DNA of 64,000 bases. Source: Labyrinthula sp. Ha (lineage: Eukaryota; Sar; Bigyra; Labyrinthulida; Labyrinthulaceae). The notes below the pieces were generated by a model. It was given only the letters and a program-made list of their open reading frames with translations. It searched no databases and had not been told where the DNA came from. Position 1 is the first letter of the stretch; every line of letters starts with the position of its first letter. Positions 37,101 to 48,333 of the stretch are shown here, piece by piece. The stretch spans positions 558,001 through 622,000 of the forward strand of contig JAALGZ010000022.1 in assembly GCA_015227615.1 (NCBI GenBank), given 5' to 3'. The position numbers were made by a program, and so were the translations under genes.

Positions 37101-40064
37101 TTTTTTAATGATTGTTCAATCTGAGGGAATAATTTCGTTGGGTTGAGCGTCGTGATATATATACATATACTTATGTCGAGAATATTTTACTTTTACAAGA
37201 AATAATGATAACAAAATTTACGAATATATTTAATTAATTTCTAATTTCACCAAGTGATGAAATTTATTTTTATTCAAAAGATATTTTCTAATCGGAGCAA
37301 TACCAATTACCTCTTATGATCCCTAGCATAAGATAATTAACTTTAAGAGAAATAAAACACCACTATTTGCCCTTTAGAATGTTAGATAACATATTTAATA
37401 TTCTCTTTTTATGCAATCAGAATTGAAATATTCTTTAAGTATTAATACAGTTTTTGATCCATGTTAGTATAAATATTGAAAACTATATCAGGTGTAAAAC
37501 TTGAAGACATATGGTTTATTATTCAAACTCATAAGATTAAGGTCGAAATTTCTCTAAGAGTAGTAACAATTTCAAGCATATAATTTTCTATTCAAAGTAG
37601 CTCAACATTATTTCTATACACTGTTAAATTTCAAATATGCATCATAGTACACACATAAATTATATTCTAAGCAGATCAAAATTGAATTTGAGGCAAACTT
37701 ATTTAATCCAAGATATTCCCGCTGTCGGTATTATGGATTACTTGAATTTTCCTGAATAAATCTTCAAGAAGCTCTGAAAATAGGCTGTCTTTCTAACAAT
37801 AATCGATAATAATGTCTTGTTGCTCGGTCTTACCCCTTCCCAACATCGTGTATTCTAGAGTCCCCCATTTCAGTTGGAATGAGATGCTAGAAAACGGCAC
37901 TTTTTTCGAAGCTCTATTTGATTAATTTCATAGTATAATAAACTTGGTGGTAAGTATAGAATCTCATTTCATCTATACCAAAGAGTGCACTTCATGCTAT
38001 AAGGGGGTATTTATTGAGACACTGCAGTTTGCAAAGTTAGCCAGGAAAAGAATTTTACCAGAATATAGGCTTTCCAATGAAAACATATTCTAAATTTTCT
38101 TCAAGACTGTCCTCAAATTATAGTTCATGTTCCTTTGTTTTGAAATATTAATAGCAAGGTTTACTTAATCTTAACAAAACCGAAGGCTTTTGCATTTTAG
38201 AGTTAATAAATTAGGATAGTGTGATTCGTTTCCTTGAAGTTCAGCACTTTGATAGTTGAATTATGTATTAGAGTGCTCAAGGTTATCGAAAAAGTAACTT
38301 CAGTCAGGGGGTCGATAGGTAAAAACAGTCAGATTATCTATAGGACTATTTCTCGTGATGTTGCGTTTGATTTTTGAAATTGATTATTTCAGTGAAGAGG
38401 ACACTTAAAGTTTTCCCTGAAATGTATTTAAAATGTTGAACACTCTCAAATGTCTTAAATGATTGCTTTTGGGAGGGGTTTGAAATGGTCAATACTCGGT
38501 AGGAGACAGTACATGGTAATTGATGATAACTTCGTGTCAAGTTCTGAACAATACTCTATGTGTTACTTGCAACAATCATGATTCTATTAAAATTAAAGTT
38601 GCTTCTATCCTAAGATTTTTACTGGTAAGTGTTAGGCTTGATTTTAAATAGATTATTTATTATTGTTAACACTTTGGGGATATGGTTTAGAGGAAACCAT
38701 AATTTTACTGCATTTTTTCAAGATGGTTGAGCAGTTGTAGCATCTCCGTAACAACCAAAATAGTAAGGAAATATTTTTTTGCAAGAAAGTTAAACATAGC
38801 ACGAAAACAACAACTCAGAATTTAAATAACTGATTTAATATTTTTTCACGCATTTTTATATCATATGAAACAGACAGATAAAAGGTTTTGCGGTATGTTC
38901 AACCTCACCTAAGCTGCATTATTTCAACACCCCACTCATCTCAAATGAGCCAAATGATATGCAATAATATTTCAACTTGTGTCTAATTTCTGATTACTTA
39001 GGAACTTTGTTGCGATATGATACTTCCAAGTTTGTAATATTTCACTCAAAATAGAAGTATATCTCGAAAATTTATGAAAGAAAATTTCCCTAGAATCCTC
39101 AAAGGTTAAGAATAAATAATAATAAAATTTTTTGATAGATTCTGATAAACTTATTATATTAATAAATACTATGCTCCACTTTGAAAAAGAGGTTAGTATT
39201 TTGAATAAAGACATTACTGAAAATGAGAATATTACGATGATTTAAAGAAATTTACGTCTAACTATGATTTAGACTTTACAAAGTCAAAAGAGAGTTAGAT
39301 TGAGCTGTTATGGCTTATTTATAGTATTTTTTATTTTGTCTTGGCATCAAAATCCCGTCATTCACTGACAATAACCACTTTTATTGTAGCCAATATTAAA
39401 ATACAAGATTAGCTTAAGAATTCTCTATTTCGAAACTTACACAGCTAAAGTTTCGTTTGTTAGACAACCTCATTAGGTATCACGGCCTCCAAGAAAAAAA
39501 ACACGTTTCGATCGATATACTTCAGGTAAAATGAAATTAAATATAGCACGAGCTAGAATTATTTTTTGTCCATGACCATCGGAGATATACATAATATTCT
39601 ATATATTCTCTAGTTAATCTGTTCAATAGATGTTTCACTAGAAAGATAATAATCTCAAGGTGAAAGCTCTTTCGAGTGGTATGCCTCCTGTGTGATCAAG
39701 AGGGCTCTAAACAGTATCTTAGAATGGACTTGTTTCAGCAAAATTCCATAACGTGTCTATAGCAGAACCTAAACTAGACGAATTTCATAATTATGTAAAT
39801 TTAACAGAACATTGGAACTTACCAGTAATTACTGGTACTGATAATTAGGATATATTTCTTCCCGTTAACTACCGTTACAATTAATAACAAACTCTTTCTG
39901 CGACACAAGGACCATATCTTCCCAACAACTTTCGACACAAAATTGCTGTGATCGCGAATACAATTGCCCAAAATATTGTACTTCCATAAACTGACCAAAA
40001 CAGCCACTCTAAAACCGTATCTCCAAAGCGAAGACTAAACACAGGAACAAGAGAAAATAAACAA
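34143..40064. other. AT-rich spacer with no supported gene
   Basis: About 5.9 kb upstream of the PAK gene. Open frames near 36.44 and 36.92 kb (61-69 codons) are within chance expectation and match nothing I know. Two CCGTTA hexamers, ten bases apart (39862 and 39872), lie about 190-200 bp before the kinase start and may be promoter elements. A single TAACGG is at 36056-36061. Confidence 0.6.
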
Positions 40065-41276
40065 ATGTTGAGAGCCCTCGGATTTGGTCGCACTAAAAAA
40101 ACACTTGACCTAGATGAGATTGGTCCAGTTATGAAGTATGAACACGTACATAACGTTCATGTTGACATTACCTCCCCTACGGGCATATCTGGGCTTCCTG
40201 AAAATCTCAAACTTCTCTTAGAAGCTTCCAGCATCACCAAAGAGGAAGCGATGGCAAACCCAGATGCAGTTATGCAAGTTTTAGATTTTCATATGGAGGG
40301 AAATGATGCTCCAGCTGCAAAGTGGGCAAAGAGTAACTTCCAAGCCCTACCAGATCAAGGTGTCTTGAGAGACAGAATGCTTGAAGCCATCGATATTCAA
40401 AAAACCAATCCTCAGAAAAAATACAAGAAACTTAAGAAATTAGGAGAAGGTGCTGCTGGAGTTGTTTTTGAGTGTCAAGATGCTCAAGGTGCTCGATGGG
40501 CAGCAAAGATTGCCCCAGAATCAGATCTAGATAACGTAAAGCAGGAGATTGCTATGCACGCGCTTTCTAAGCATGAAAACATTGTTCATTATAAAGAGAC
40601 TTTTCAGTATAGAAAAGAGTTATGGATGATAATTGAAGTTATGACAGGTGGCGCTTTGGTCGATCTTGTTGGTGAGAACATCAGGTGGAAAGAAGATCAC
40701 ATCGCATATGTATGTAAGGAAGTAGTTAAGGGATTAGCATTTATGCACAGCAGCCATAGAATTCATAGAGATATCAAAAGTGATAATATTTTAGTATCTC
40801 TTGATGGGAAAGTTAAATTAGGGGATTTTGGATTTGCAGTGAACTTAACAGAGCAGAATAGAAAGCGAAATAGTGTTGTGGGGACCCCTTATTGGATGGC
40901 TCCAGAGTTGATTAGAGGATTGGATTATGATGGAAAAGTTGATGTGTGGAGTTTGGGGATCACTGCGATTGAGATGGCTGAAGGTGAACCACCCTTGATT
41001 AATGAGAAACCACTTAGAGCACTGTTATTGATTACTGTAAATGCCCCACCAAAGTTGCAGCAAGAGAGGAAATGGTCTAGACTGTATAATCATTACTTGA
41101 AGAGTTGCTTAGTTTCTGATCCAAAGAATAGGGCAAGTACAGATCAGCTTATGATGCACCCATTCACTAAGATGTGTTCATCAAAGAACCAGTTTTCAAG
41201 TTTTATCACAGCTTTATCCAAGAAGAAAGGGGTCAAAGAAGGGGATTTTAATATGAAGTTGTACTTGAATAATTAA
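40065..41276 (+). CDS. p21-activated (PAK/Ste20) Ser/Thr kinase with CRIB/PBD
   Basis: A 403-residue single-exon kinase. Residues 19-78 form a p21-binding/autoinhibitory domain: IGP.. then HVHNVHVD, then GISGLPENLKLLLEASSITKE and NPDAVMQVLDF. This follows PAK1 order (H..HV, G.PE, SNITK, NP.AV..VL.F). The opening ISxP is altered to IGP. The kinase domain starts near 120 with glycine loop GEGAAGVV (127-134). It has catalytic Lys148, Glu161, HRDIKSDN (234-241), DFG (254-256) and activation loop VVGTPYWMAPE with Thr274, all intact. PAKs are activated by GTP-bound Cdc42/Rac and control actin and MAPK signalling. The linker between PBD and kinase is only about 45 residues and lacks proline-rich SH3 sites, so this is a compact member. 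Confidence 0.92.
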   Translation: MLRALGFGRTKKTLDLDEIGPVMKYEHVHNVHVDITSPTGISGLPENLKLLLEASSITKEEAMANPDAVMQVLDFHMEGNDAPAAKWAKSNFQALPDQGVLRDRMLEAIDIQKTNPQKKYKKLKKLGEGAAGVVFECQDAQGARWAAKIAPESDLDNVKQEIAMHALSKHENIVHYKETFQYRKELWMIIEVMTGGALVDLVGENIRWKEDHIAYVCKEVVKGLAFMHSSHRIHRDIKSDNILVSLDGKVKLGDFGFAVNLTEQNRKRNSVVGTPYWMAPELIRGLDYDGKVDVWSLGITAIEMAEGEPPLINEKPLRALLLITVNAPPKLQQERKWSRLYNHYLKSCLVSDPKNRASTDQLMMHPFTKMCSSKNQFSSFITALSKKKGVKEGDFNMKLYLNN

Positions 41277-43024
41277 TATTTTTCTTGGGTTCGATATACA
41301 GGGTGTGAAAAGTACTTTTGATATGTTAGTATTTTAGTATGCTCAGGGAGCATTTGATGTTACGGTTTAAGAAAATTTCGAATAAGAAAATATTCATCAG
41401 TATTTAAGATCTCCAAAAGTAGCATGATTTTTTCAGAGAGGAATTAACTGTGGTTTTCTCCGTTTCAGAAACTCGTGTAATTAGTTCGCACCATAGAAAT
41501 ATGATCTCAAGACATTTGTGCTTTAGCAAGATTTAGTACATAGCAATATTTCTGGGCTGGATAGGAAAATGAAATGAGGAATATTATGTTGGGAAAATTT
41601 CATGACTTTAATGTTGTGATCATTCCTGGTTGTTTCCTCTGCTCTTAGTCCGGGGCATTGTAATCATGATACAGCAGTTGGATTAATCATAGTTCACGCT
41701 CTGAGAGGCTTTCCAAAAGATCACACATGGAGTTACAACAGACTATCTTCCGTAAGAGATAATTTCATTCATATCTGCAGCATTTAGCACCTGTAGCGCT
41801 TATCTTCTTGCCAGATGCTCTTGGCTACTTGGGTGCAGTTACAGAGTGGATCAAGGCTTCTTGTTCGTACCTATTTTATTTGTCGTAAGTTGTGTTAGGC
41901 AAAATTAATAGCAATATTTTACTTCATCAGCCATCATAGGTACGCGCTGTGTGAATCAGAATTTTTACAGATAATAGACTTTTCGCTCGTTAAGCTTTTA
42001 TTCTCTTGCAATAGCTTTTTATTCAAAAATGTGGAAGTCCTCAAAATATTCAAACATTCTTCACATCTGTTTGTATATTTCATCTGAACTGTATGATTAT
42101 TTGTGTTTCAAGGATTAGATGGACTTTTACTGTTGAATTTGATTTGATACTGTGCGGCATAGTATTGCACATATATTTACTTCACGAATTGGTGTCTTAG
42201 TGAACAGGAACATAGCCCGGTGAAAAGTTAGCTCTTGAATTAACTGGTCTTACTTGAAGATGGGGGTGGGATTTGATTTATTGAGTATTTATCAAAAGAA
42301 CAATTGCCTAAATTTTTCTTTTTAATTGGTCCTGATAATTCTCCAACAAATTTAAGTAATCATTGACAATGAATTGATTGTCAAAAGAAGATTGTGTCAG
42401 AGGACCCGTGGCCAAACCGCAAAAAGAAATGTTTTTCATTCTTGCACCATACGTAAGCCTTCAAGAAGCTAGCTAAATGAGCCAACCACATCCAATTACT
42501 AGATTATCCCCATGTCATGTGGCCAATTTTATAGGTTTTCATTCAGCGCAGAAAGTTAGTAAGAAAATTTCAGTAATTTAAAACTGTGTCGCATATCCCA
42601 GAATTGTTTCGATAATCAAATAATAATCAGAATAAAATCAGTATCATTTGATAAAAACCAAAATCCCAATTCATTAGTTGATAAAAAGAATCAAAATGAT
42701 AATAGAATAATCATTGATAATTTTTACCAAACCCAAGTTCTCTGTGACGTATTGTGAAATATAAGAAAATAACTAACACCGTCTGAGAAATATCTAAGTT
42801 CGAAAAAAATGTCAAGACTCAAAATATGTCATAATTACATTCAGAATTCTTATTTTTTCCTCCAGCACTGCTCATAACTTAAACAATTCTTAGTAATTGA
42901 CTTGGAGAGGTGAGAGGGTGCAACGCAAAATCCTATAAATAGGGTTAAAAACTCACTTATGACTCGGAATGCAACGAAGATGCTGCTACCTATAAATTAA
43001 GACTGGTTGAATAGAGCAGGATTA
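41277..43024. other. spacer downstream of PAK gene, with a GC-richer patch
   Basis: No gene can be supported. The patch 41630-41880 is noticeably richer in GC than the spacer around it. It holds only short open frames on either strand, so a non-coding transcript, a 3' untranslated region or a relic are all possible. Confidence 0.45.
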
Positions 43025-43130
43025 TGCTGAATATCGTTAACATTGTCATTCACGCACTGAACAAAATTTCAGTACGGCGTCTTCAATAAATTAAATAGCT
43101 CAATGATTCTAACTTTGATCACATTTCAAC
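43025..43130 (+). repeat. ~105-bp direct repeat, right copy
   Basis: This is the same-strand match to 34035-34139: it starts TGCTGAATAT and contains TTTCAGTACG and AAATTAAATAGCTCAATGA. Its last six bases (TTCAAC) are also the first bases of the right duplicated arm. Confidence 0.75.
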
Positions 43131-44875
43131 AAGGCATAAACTGACCCTTGCGTGGGGAAAGTTGAAGTGCTCAGGAGAAATAATTCAACACGGAGCTGTT
43201 CTGTAAATATCTTTATATAGAAATGGGAATATTCAAACGATCCTGGAGAAAAACTCTAATTTGAAGGTACTTGCAGGTCTCATTATTGAATTAAATATAG
43301 CTTAATTTCCTTAATTTGTCTAGTATTAATTATAACTTTTTCAACCAAACAAAAGTTGAATCAGTTAGTCAGGTAACATCAAGAAAGAGTTTCCATATCT
43401 GACTTCTTTCTTTAAACCTCAGGTATATATAATATATGTCTTTGGAATAAAATGTTGATTTGAAAATTTGGGTGGTGTAATGAGAATAACATTTGTGCAA
43501 CAACAAAGTTATACAATACCTGTTATGCAAGATATTTTATCCAAGAAACGTAAAGCCGTAAGACTCCTTGTTTCTGCTACATTGATTTAGTTTCCCAGAT
43601 GAGCATACTCTTACATTATGCACAGAAAAATGGCCATAACTAATCAAAGTAACGTTGGGAAACCTAGAAACCACTCAAAAAATATATATTAACATGAAAA
43701 CTGGTTACCTGCCTCATAGGAATACTAAATGAAACGCATAATGAAAACACATGATAGTCTATTATTTGTAGCTCTGCTCGTTTATAGAACTCAAGGAATC
43801 TTTGGTTTTAGACTCAAACGGTTGCTCAAGTACTATGAGCTTTATTGATTCCAAAAGTACAACAGAATACAAAATATTTTTCCTGTTCTACATGCTATTG
43901 ATTACGTTTATGCTTCTACAAAAAGATACTTTGACTGAAGTTTTCCTAACCTAGCATGGAATATTCAAACCATGACAAGAGCAAAGTATATGCTAGACTA
44001 AACTAGGAAATGTTAATCTAATTTTATGAATATAAAGTAGAAGAGCTTAAGTTTTTCTCTAGTAATATGAGCAAGAAACTGTTTACCGCTAGAAGTTTAT
44101 CACCGTGAACAGTAGAACCTATTAGCCGCAATTGAACAATACGGGAACTCATCCAGTTCATGAGAGTCTTATTAGGGTATCATGAGCAGAATTATTAAGA
44201 AAATTGCAAAGCAGTCATGCTTGAGTAAAATTATCCACAGACACGTCTCAACATTTTCTCAGATATGAGCAACCATATAACAATACTGGTGGCTTATTTC
44301 ACAATGAAAAATTGTAGTCTTAGTTGCAAGACCACTGCTCCAAATGCGAGCGAAAATGCTAAGTACTACATTTTATCACTTTAGGAATCAAATTTATTCT
44401 TGTGAGAGAATATGAGAAGTTCTAGTTCTTTTACTCTGGTACTTAAATCTCCCTTAAGTTAATAAGAATAATATATCTAACCCAAAATATAAGTTAGGTT
44501 CAACACTAACTAAAAAACACTGGACTTTGATTTCATTTTTCCATGTTTAAATTGAGAAGAAATTAGATTTTTTCCTTGAACGTTTAAATAACTGAATGAA
44601 CAAGATACTTTGTGGAGGAAGACATAATCATAACACCGAGACCTTCATTTCCATATAAAACCATGTTTAGTTCTTGCAACTCTGTCTTGAAAAATTGTCG
44701 TATACTTCTAGTCTACAAATTCATAACCCTTGTCTCCATCCTAAAAATAGTTTACACTAAGCATCACACATATAATCTTTGACAGCTCAAACCAGATAAA
44801 AAATAGATTTGGTTTTTCTGTTAAGATCACTAAGAAGACAAAACGAAAACATTCTAAACTTAGGCAAAGCTAAGA
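43131..44875. other. upstream spacer inside the right duplicated arm
   Basis: The counterpart of 32292-34036, with no independent gene. It differs from the left arm by scattered single bases. Confidence 0.6.
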
Positions 44876-46063
44876 ATGAAACTTGCCAAGAAAATCACTA
44901 CAAAACATATAAAGACTCGAAACAAATTATCAAAGGAACACAAACAAATGCGCTTTATGTTACGTTTTTTCTCCAAGAGTGAAATTGCCGAAATGCTCCA
45001 AGTTGTGAAGTTCAAACATCTCTATAAAATATTCCAAAGATTTTGTAGCAAAGAAGATTTTCATGTCACAGGAATATTCATAGAAAAATTTCTAATAGAA
45101 GCAGGTTTGAAAGCTATTGGTGTTGAGAATCTTTTCTTGCTAATGTTTCCATCCTATAATATTTGCACACTAGTAAAAACTATAATAGAAAAGAAGCAAA
45201 AAGTTTACCTGGTAAAACTCAAAAATGAACCTTCTCTAATTAGAATTACAAAGAAAGAAAATAATGAAGTCCTTCTAAACAAGCAAAACTATTTGATTAG
45301 GCATTTTGGACCTTGGAATGGCAAATTAGTTCATGATCCAGTAATTTTACCATTGGATTTAGAGCGATCTGAAAATATTCAGATTGATAATAACAAAAAA
45401 TATGAACATAGAGTAAAGGAATCAACAAAAGCTTTCCATAGAGAAGTAAATACATTTGAAGGGGATCCAGTTTATCAATCACTAAAAGAAAAATATAAAC
45501 TGGTTAAAATAATCCACATGGTGCAGTTTATTCAAGTGATTAATAATATTTTGATCACAAAACCAGAGGATATTTTTATCAGAATATTAGAAAGAGATTT
45601 TCATGGTGAAGTAAATCATATGATTAAGAATATTCACCATAACAAGAAAATAAGGAGAATCTGCACTCTCATTTACAACTCAGGAAAGAAATTAATCCTC
45701 AAGGAAAGGCTGATGAAGTATCCACTTCTTATCTATCCTATTGAAAAACTTCAAAATACTCTACAACAAATTATTGGATTCAAAGGTGTCATCAAAACAA
45801 AATCAAGAACAACAAGTATTGCAAAAACAATTTCTGCCCTAACAAATCTTGATCTCACTGTGAACTCAGCGATCATGTTTTCCGAATGTATATCCTGTAA
45901 AGCAAGTAATCAACTTGAAATTTCTAAATATAATACAATTTTCTGCGTTTCATGTCAAAGAGAAATCTATAATCTCTTAGCTAAGAAACTAGGATATCAG
46001 TTTTCTCAGTTTTTATTGACACAACTAAAATACATTGACATTTCCAAGTTAGGGTTCGCTTGA
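44876..46063 (+). CDS. unidentified 395-residue basic protein with CxxC-x15-CxxC, copy 2
   Basis: The inverted duplicate of the gene at 31104-32291. The frame is fully open, with the same start and the same TGA stop. Only two residue differences were found (ERSEN instead of EQSEN; TIFC instead of TILC). The paired cysteines (CISC..CVSC) are kept. The 15-bp tail overlap with the neighbouring 3' fragment is also kept. Family unknown. Confidence 0.75.
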   Translation: MKLAKKITTKHIKTRNKLSKEHKQMRFMLRFFSKSEIAEMLQVVKFKHLYKIFQRFCSKEDFHVTGIFIEKFLIEAGLKAIGVENLFLLMFPSYNICTLVKTIIEKKQKVYLVKLKNEPSLIRITKKENNEVLLNKQNYLIRHFGPWNGKLVHDPVILPLDLERSENIQIDNNKKYEHRVKESTKAFHREVNTFEGDPVYQSLKEKYKLVKIIHMVQFIQVINNILITKPEDIFIRILERDFHGEVNHMIKNIHHNKKIRRICTLIYNSGKKLILKERLMKYPLLIYPIEKLQNTLQQIIGFKGVIKTKSRTTSIAKTISALTNLDLTVNSAIMFSECISCKASNQLEISKYNTIFCVSCQREIYNLLAKKLGYQFSQFLLTQLKYIDISKLGFA

Positions 46064-46333
46064 GAAGATAGCTAATCTACCTCCACAACTGTCTTTACTT
46101 GTTTGATTCAAAGAATGCAAAATTTTGTTATTGTAGAAGGTTATTTCACTAAAATCATTTTCGTTCATTGATCCAAAAACAACTCTGAATCCCTTTAATT
46201 CCTCAACTGAAGGAAACCTGTTTTGGATTTCACTTAAAGGGATTTTCAGTACTTTATGTTTATACAATTCCTTTTCATAAGCAGATAAAAAAACAGAGTC
46301 ATCAGATATTTTCAAGTTATCTTCATTCTTCAA
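46049..46333 (-). pseudogene. 3' fragment of the 437-residue gene created by the duplication
   Basis: From LKISDD onward (about 88 codons) this matches the C-terminus of the protein encoded at 29805-31118, with a few changes (AYEKELYKHK, RFPSVEE). The first residues (MKNEDN) come from non-homologous DNA beyond the arm's edge. The remaining ~350 residues of the parent are absent. It still has an open frame with an ATG, but it probably lacks a fold and a promoter of its own. It is divergent from SLY1, with about 78 bp between the two start codons. Confidence 0.75.
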
Positions 46334-46410
46334 ATTTTACTTTGCAAAGAAAAACTTTTGTTTTCCATCCATTTAAGAACATCTCTTTTTGGGCCATATG
46401 ACCCAACAAA

Positions 46411-48333
46411 ATGAGTTTTCTAAATGCAAAACAAAATCAAACAGCACTAATTGAAAGACTTGTATCTAACTCAAACACGCATGATTCCGGAATAGAACAT
46501 ACTTGGAAAATTCTTATTTATGATACTTACTCGCAAAAAATAATTTCACCTCTTCTTTCAGTCTCCCAGCTTCGAAAACTTGGGATTACTCTGCACTTGC
46601 CTCTTAATTCAAAAAGGGATCAAGTGCCAAGTGTCCCTGTGATCTACTTGATTGAACCAACAAAAGAAAATGTTCTTAGAATCAAAAAAGATTGTTTGGA
46701 CTCATTATATGATTCAATTTTCATACATTTCACAAAACCCGTGTCTAATGAACTTCTACAATTTCTTGCTCAATCAATAGTCGAAGCTCAATCAACGCAA
46801 AATGTAAAAGGAGTTACTGATGAGTTTTTATCTTTTATATCTCTAGAACAAAATCTTGTTTCTTTGGGAATAAAAGGGTCATTTCAAAATTACTCCAGCC
46901 CAAATTTAACAGAGAACGAAGTAATGAACTACGTTAACCTTGTTGCACAAAAGATTTTAACTCTCTTGGTGTCTCTAGATATCACACCAGTTATAAGAGC
47001 ACAAAGAGGTGGTCCATCTGCAATGATCGCGCAAATTTTGAACGATTTGTTATTTGATTTGGAGAGTAATGATAAATTCTTGGAATACAGGGAAGAAATG
47101 CGAATTGAAAAAGAGTCAAAAGCGGGTGGGTTTAGCCTAGAGGATTTGTCTCTAAGCAATGGAAGAAGTGTTTTGGTTTTATTGGATCGTGAGGTTGATT
47201 ATTCCTGTTTAATTAAGCACACTTCTAAATATAGAACTTTGGTAGATGACGTGTTGAAAATAAGTTTGAACAGATGTAAATTTAAGGATGGAGAAAAAGA
47301 AAAAAATCTAAACTTAGATAGTGAAAAGGATGACTTCTGGAAAGTGTATGGTCCTAAGTTAATACCTGAAGCTGTTGAGAATCATTCAAAGGAGTTACAG
47401 AAGGTTTCAGTTGAGGTTGAAAAGGCAAAAAGTGGAGGTGGGGAAGGGTCTAAGAGCTTAATGAATACTGTTGCAAGTCTTCCTATTCTTATGGAGAAGA
47501 AAAAAGTGCTGGAGACACATTTGGATGTGATTAAAGCGACTATGGGAGGAGTAACGAAACGTCAGTTGTACAGGTTCGTTGAAATTGAGGAATCTCTGAT
47601 TGAGAAAGGTACTTTTGATAAGAAAAGTGTAATCGAGTTGATTGAAGATGAAGTACTTGAGTTCCAAGACAAATTGAGGTTAGTTTGTGTCTGCCTTGTC
47701 AGTAGCAAATCAAAAGAAGATAGTAAAGAAGTGGTCAAAGCATTAGAACAAAAAATAGTTGCAGAAGATGATAAAACACTGTTCAAGGTTGTCGAAGCGT
47801 TGGCAAAAAAGAACTCATTGAGCACGGAATTAAGTGGGCTAGGAGGTTCTAACCAGGTACAATCCACCGATAAAGTGACTAGTGCTATGAAAATGTTTGC
47901 AGATCACGCCGCTGAGGGTATAATGAAAGCTCAACAAAAACTTAAAGATCTTGTTCTTTCGGAAAAACTTTCTCCATCGGTTCAAGTTCTAGATTTAATT
48001 GTGAGAGCGGCCTCTTCAAGAGAGGAATCCGAAGTTGCCGCTGTTGACGAACAGTTTGTTTATTTTGATCCTAAGGTGAAGAAAGGCTCTGAGGTGGAGA
48101 GAACAAAGAGGATTTCAATGGAAATTAACTCAGGTGTCTTGTTTGTAGTAGGAGGGGGATGCTATGATGAGTATGAGAATCTTATAAACTATTGCAAAGC
48201 TAATGAGTCTAAAGGAAATGTTTTTGGTGGATTGAATTCTAAGAGCTCTAAAACACCTAAAAGATTTGTCTACGGGACAACCGAAATGCTTAATGCGAAT
48301 GAATTCTTAGCGCAACTATCAAACTCTGTTTAA
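46411..48333 (+). CDS. SLY1: Sly1/SCFD1 Sec1-Munc18-family protein
   Basis: A 640-residue single-exon protein, the usual length for Sly1. The N-terminal stretch LRKLGITLHLPLNSKRD, followed by IYLIEPTKENVLRI, is characteristic of Sly1. Later come VLLDREVDYSCLIKHTSKY with TLVDDVLKISLNR (domain 3a start) and, at the end, a strand with VLFVVGGGCYDEYENL. Sly1 binds the N-peptide of the Golgi syntaxin (Sed5/STX5) and templates SNARE assembly for ER-to-Golgi vesicle fusion. No membrane segment is present, as expected for a cytosolic SM protein. The right duplicated arm ends only 93 bp upstream, so the duplication replaced or displaced its distal promoter. Confidence 0.9.
   Translation: MSFLNAKQNQTALIERLVSNSNTHDSGIEHTWKILIYDTYSQKIISPLLSVSQLRKLGITLHLPLNSKRDQVPSVPVIYLIEPTKENVLRIKKDCLDSLYDSIFIHFTKPVSNELLQFLAQSIVEAQSTQNVKGVTDEFLSFISLEQNLVSLGIKGSFQNYSSPNLTENEVMNYVNLVAQKILTLLVSLDITPVIRAQRGGPSAMIAQILNDLLFDLESNDKFLEYREEMRIEKESKAGGFSLEDLSLSNGRSVLVLLDREVDYSCLIKHTSKYRTLVDDVLKISLNRCKFKDGEKEKNLNLDSEKDDFWKVYGPKLIPEAVENHSKELQKVSVEVEKAKSGGGEGSKSLMNTVASLPILMEKKKVLETHLDVIKATMGGVTKRQLYRFVEIEESLIEKGTFDKKSVIELIEDEVLEFQDKLRLVCVCLVSSKSKEDSKEVVKALEQKIVAEDDKTLFKVVEALAKKNSLSTELSGLGGSNQVQSTDKVTSAMKMFADHAAEGIMKAQQKLKDLVLSEKLSPSVQVLDLIVRAASSREESEVAAVDEQFVYFDPKVKKGSEVERTKRISMEINSGVLFVVGGGCYDEYENLINYCKANESKGNVFGGLNSKSSKTPKRFVYGTTEMLNANEFLAQLSNSV

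Larger units (their letters stand above)
43125..46318 (-). repeat. right arm of 3.19-kb inverted duplication
   Basis: This arm is the reverse complement of 30849-34042. It carries an intact second copy of the 395-residue gene but only the 3' end of the 437-residue gene, so this arm is the derived one. Its outer end stops 93 bp before the SLY1 start codon. The roughly 9.1 kb between the arms holds the PAK gene and spacer, with no transposase or integrase. Confidence 0.95.

Noticed and set aside
30849-46318. Inverted arms as terminal repeats of a composite transposon
   Set aside because: The arms contain ordinary genes, one broken at the edge. There is no transposase between them, no target-site duplication was seen at the outer edges, and the middle holds a housekeeping-type kinase.
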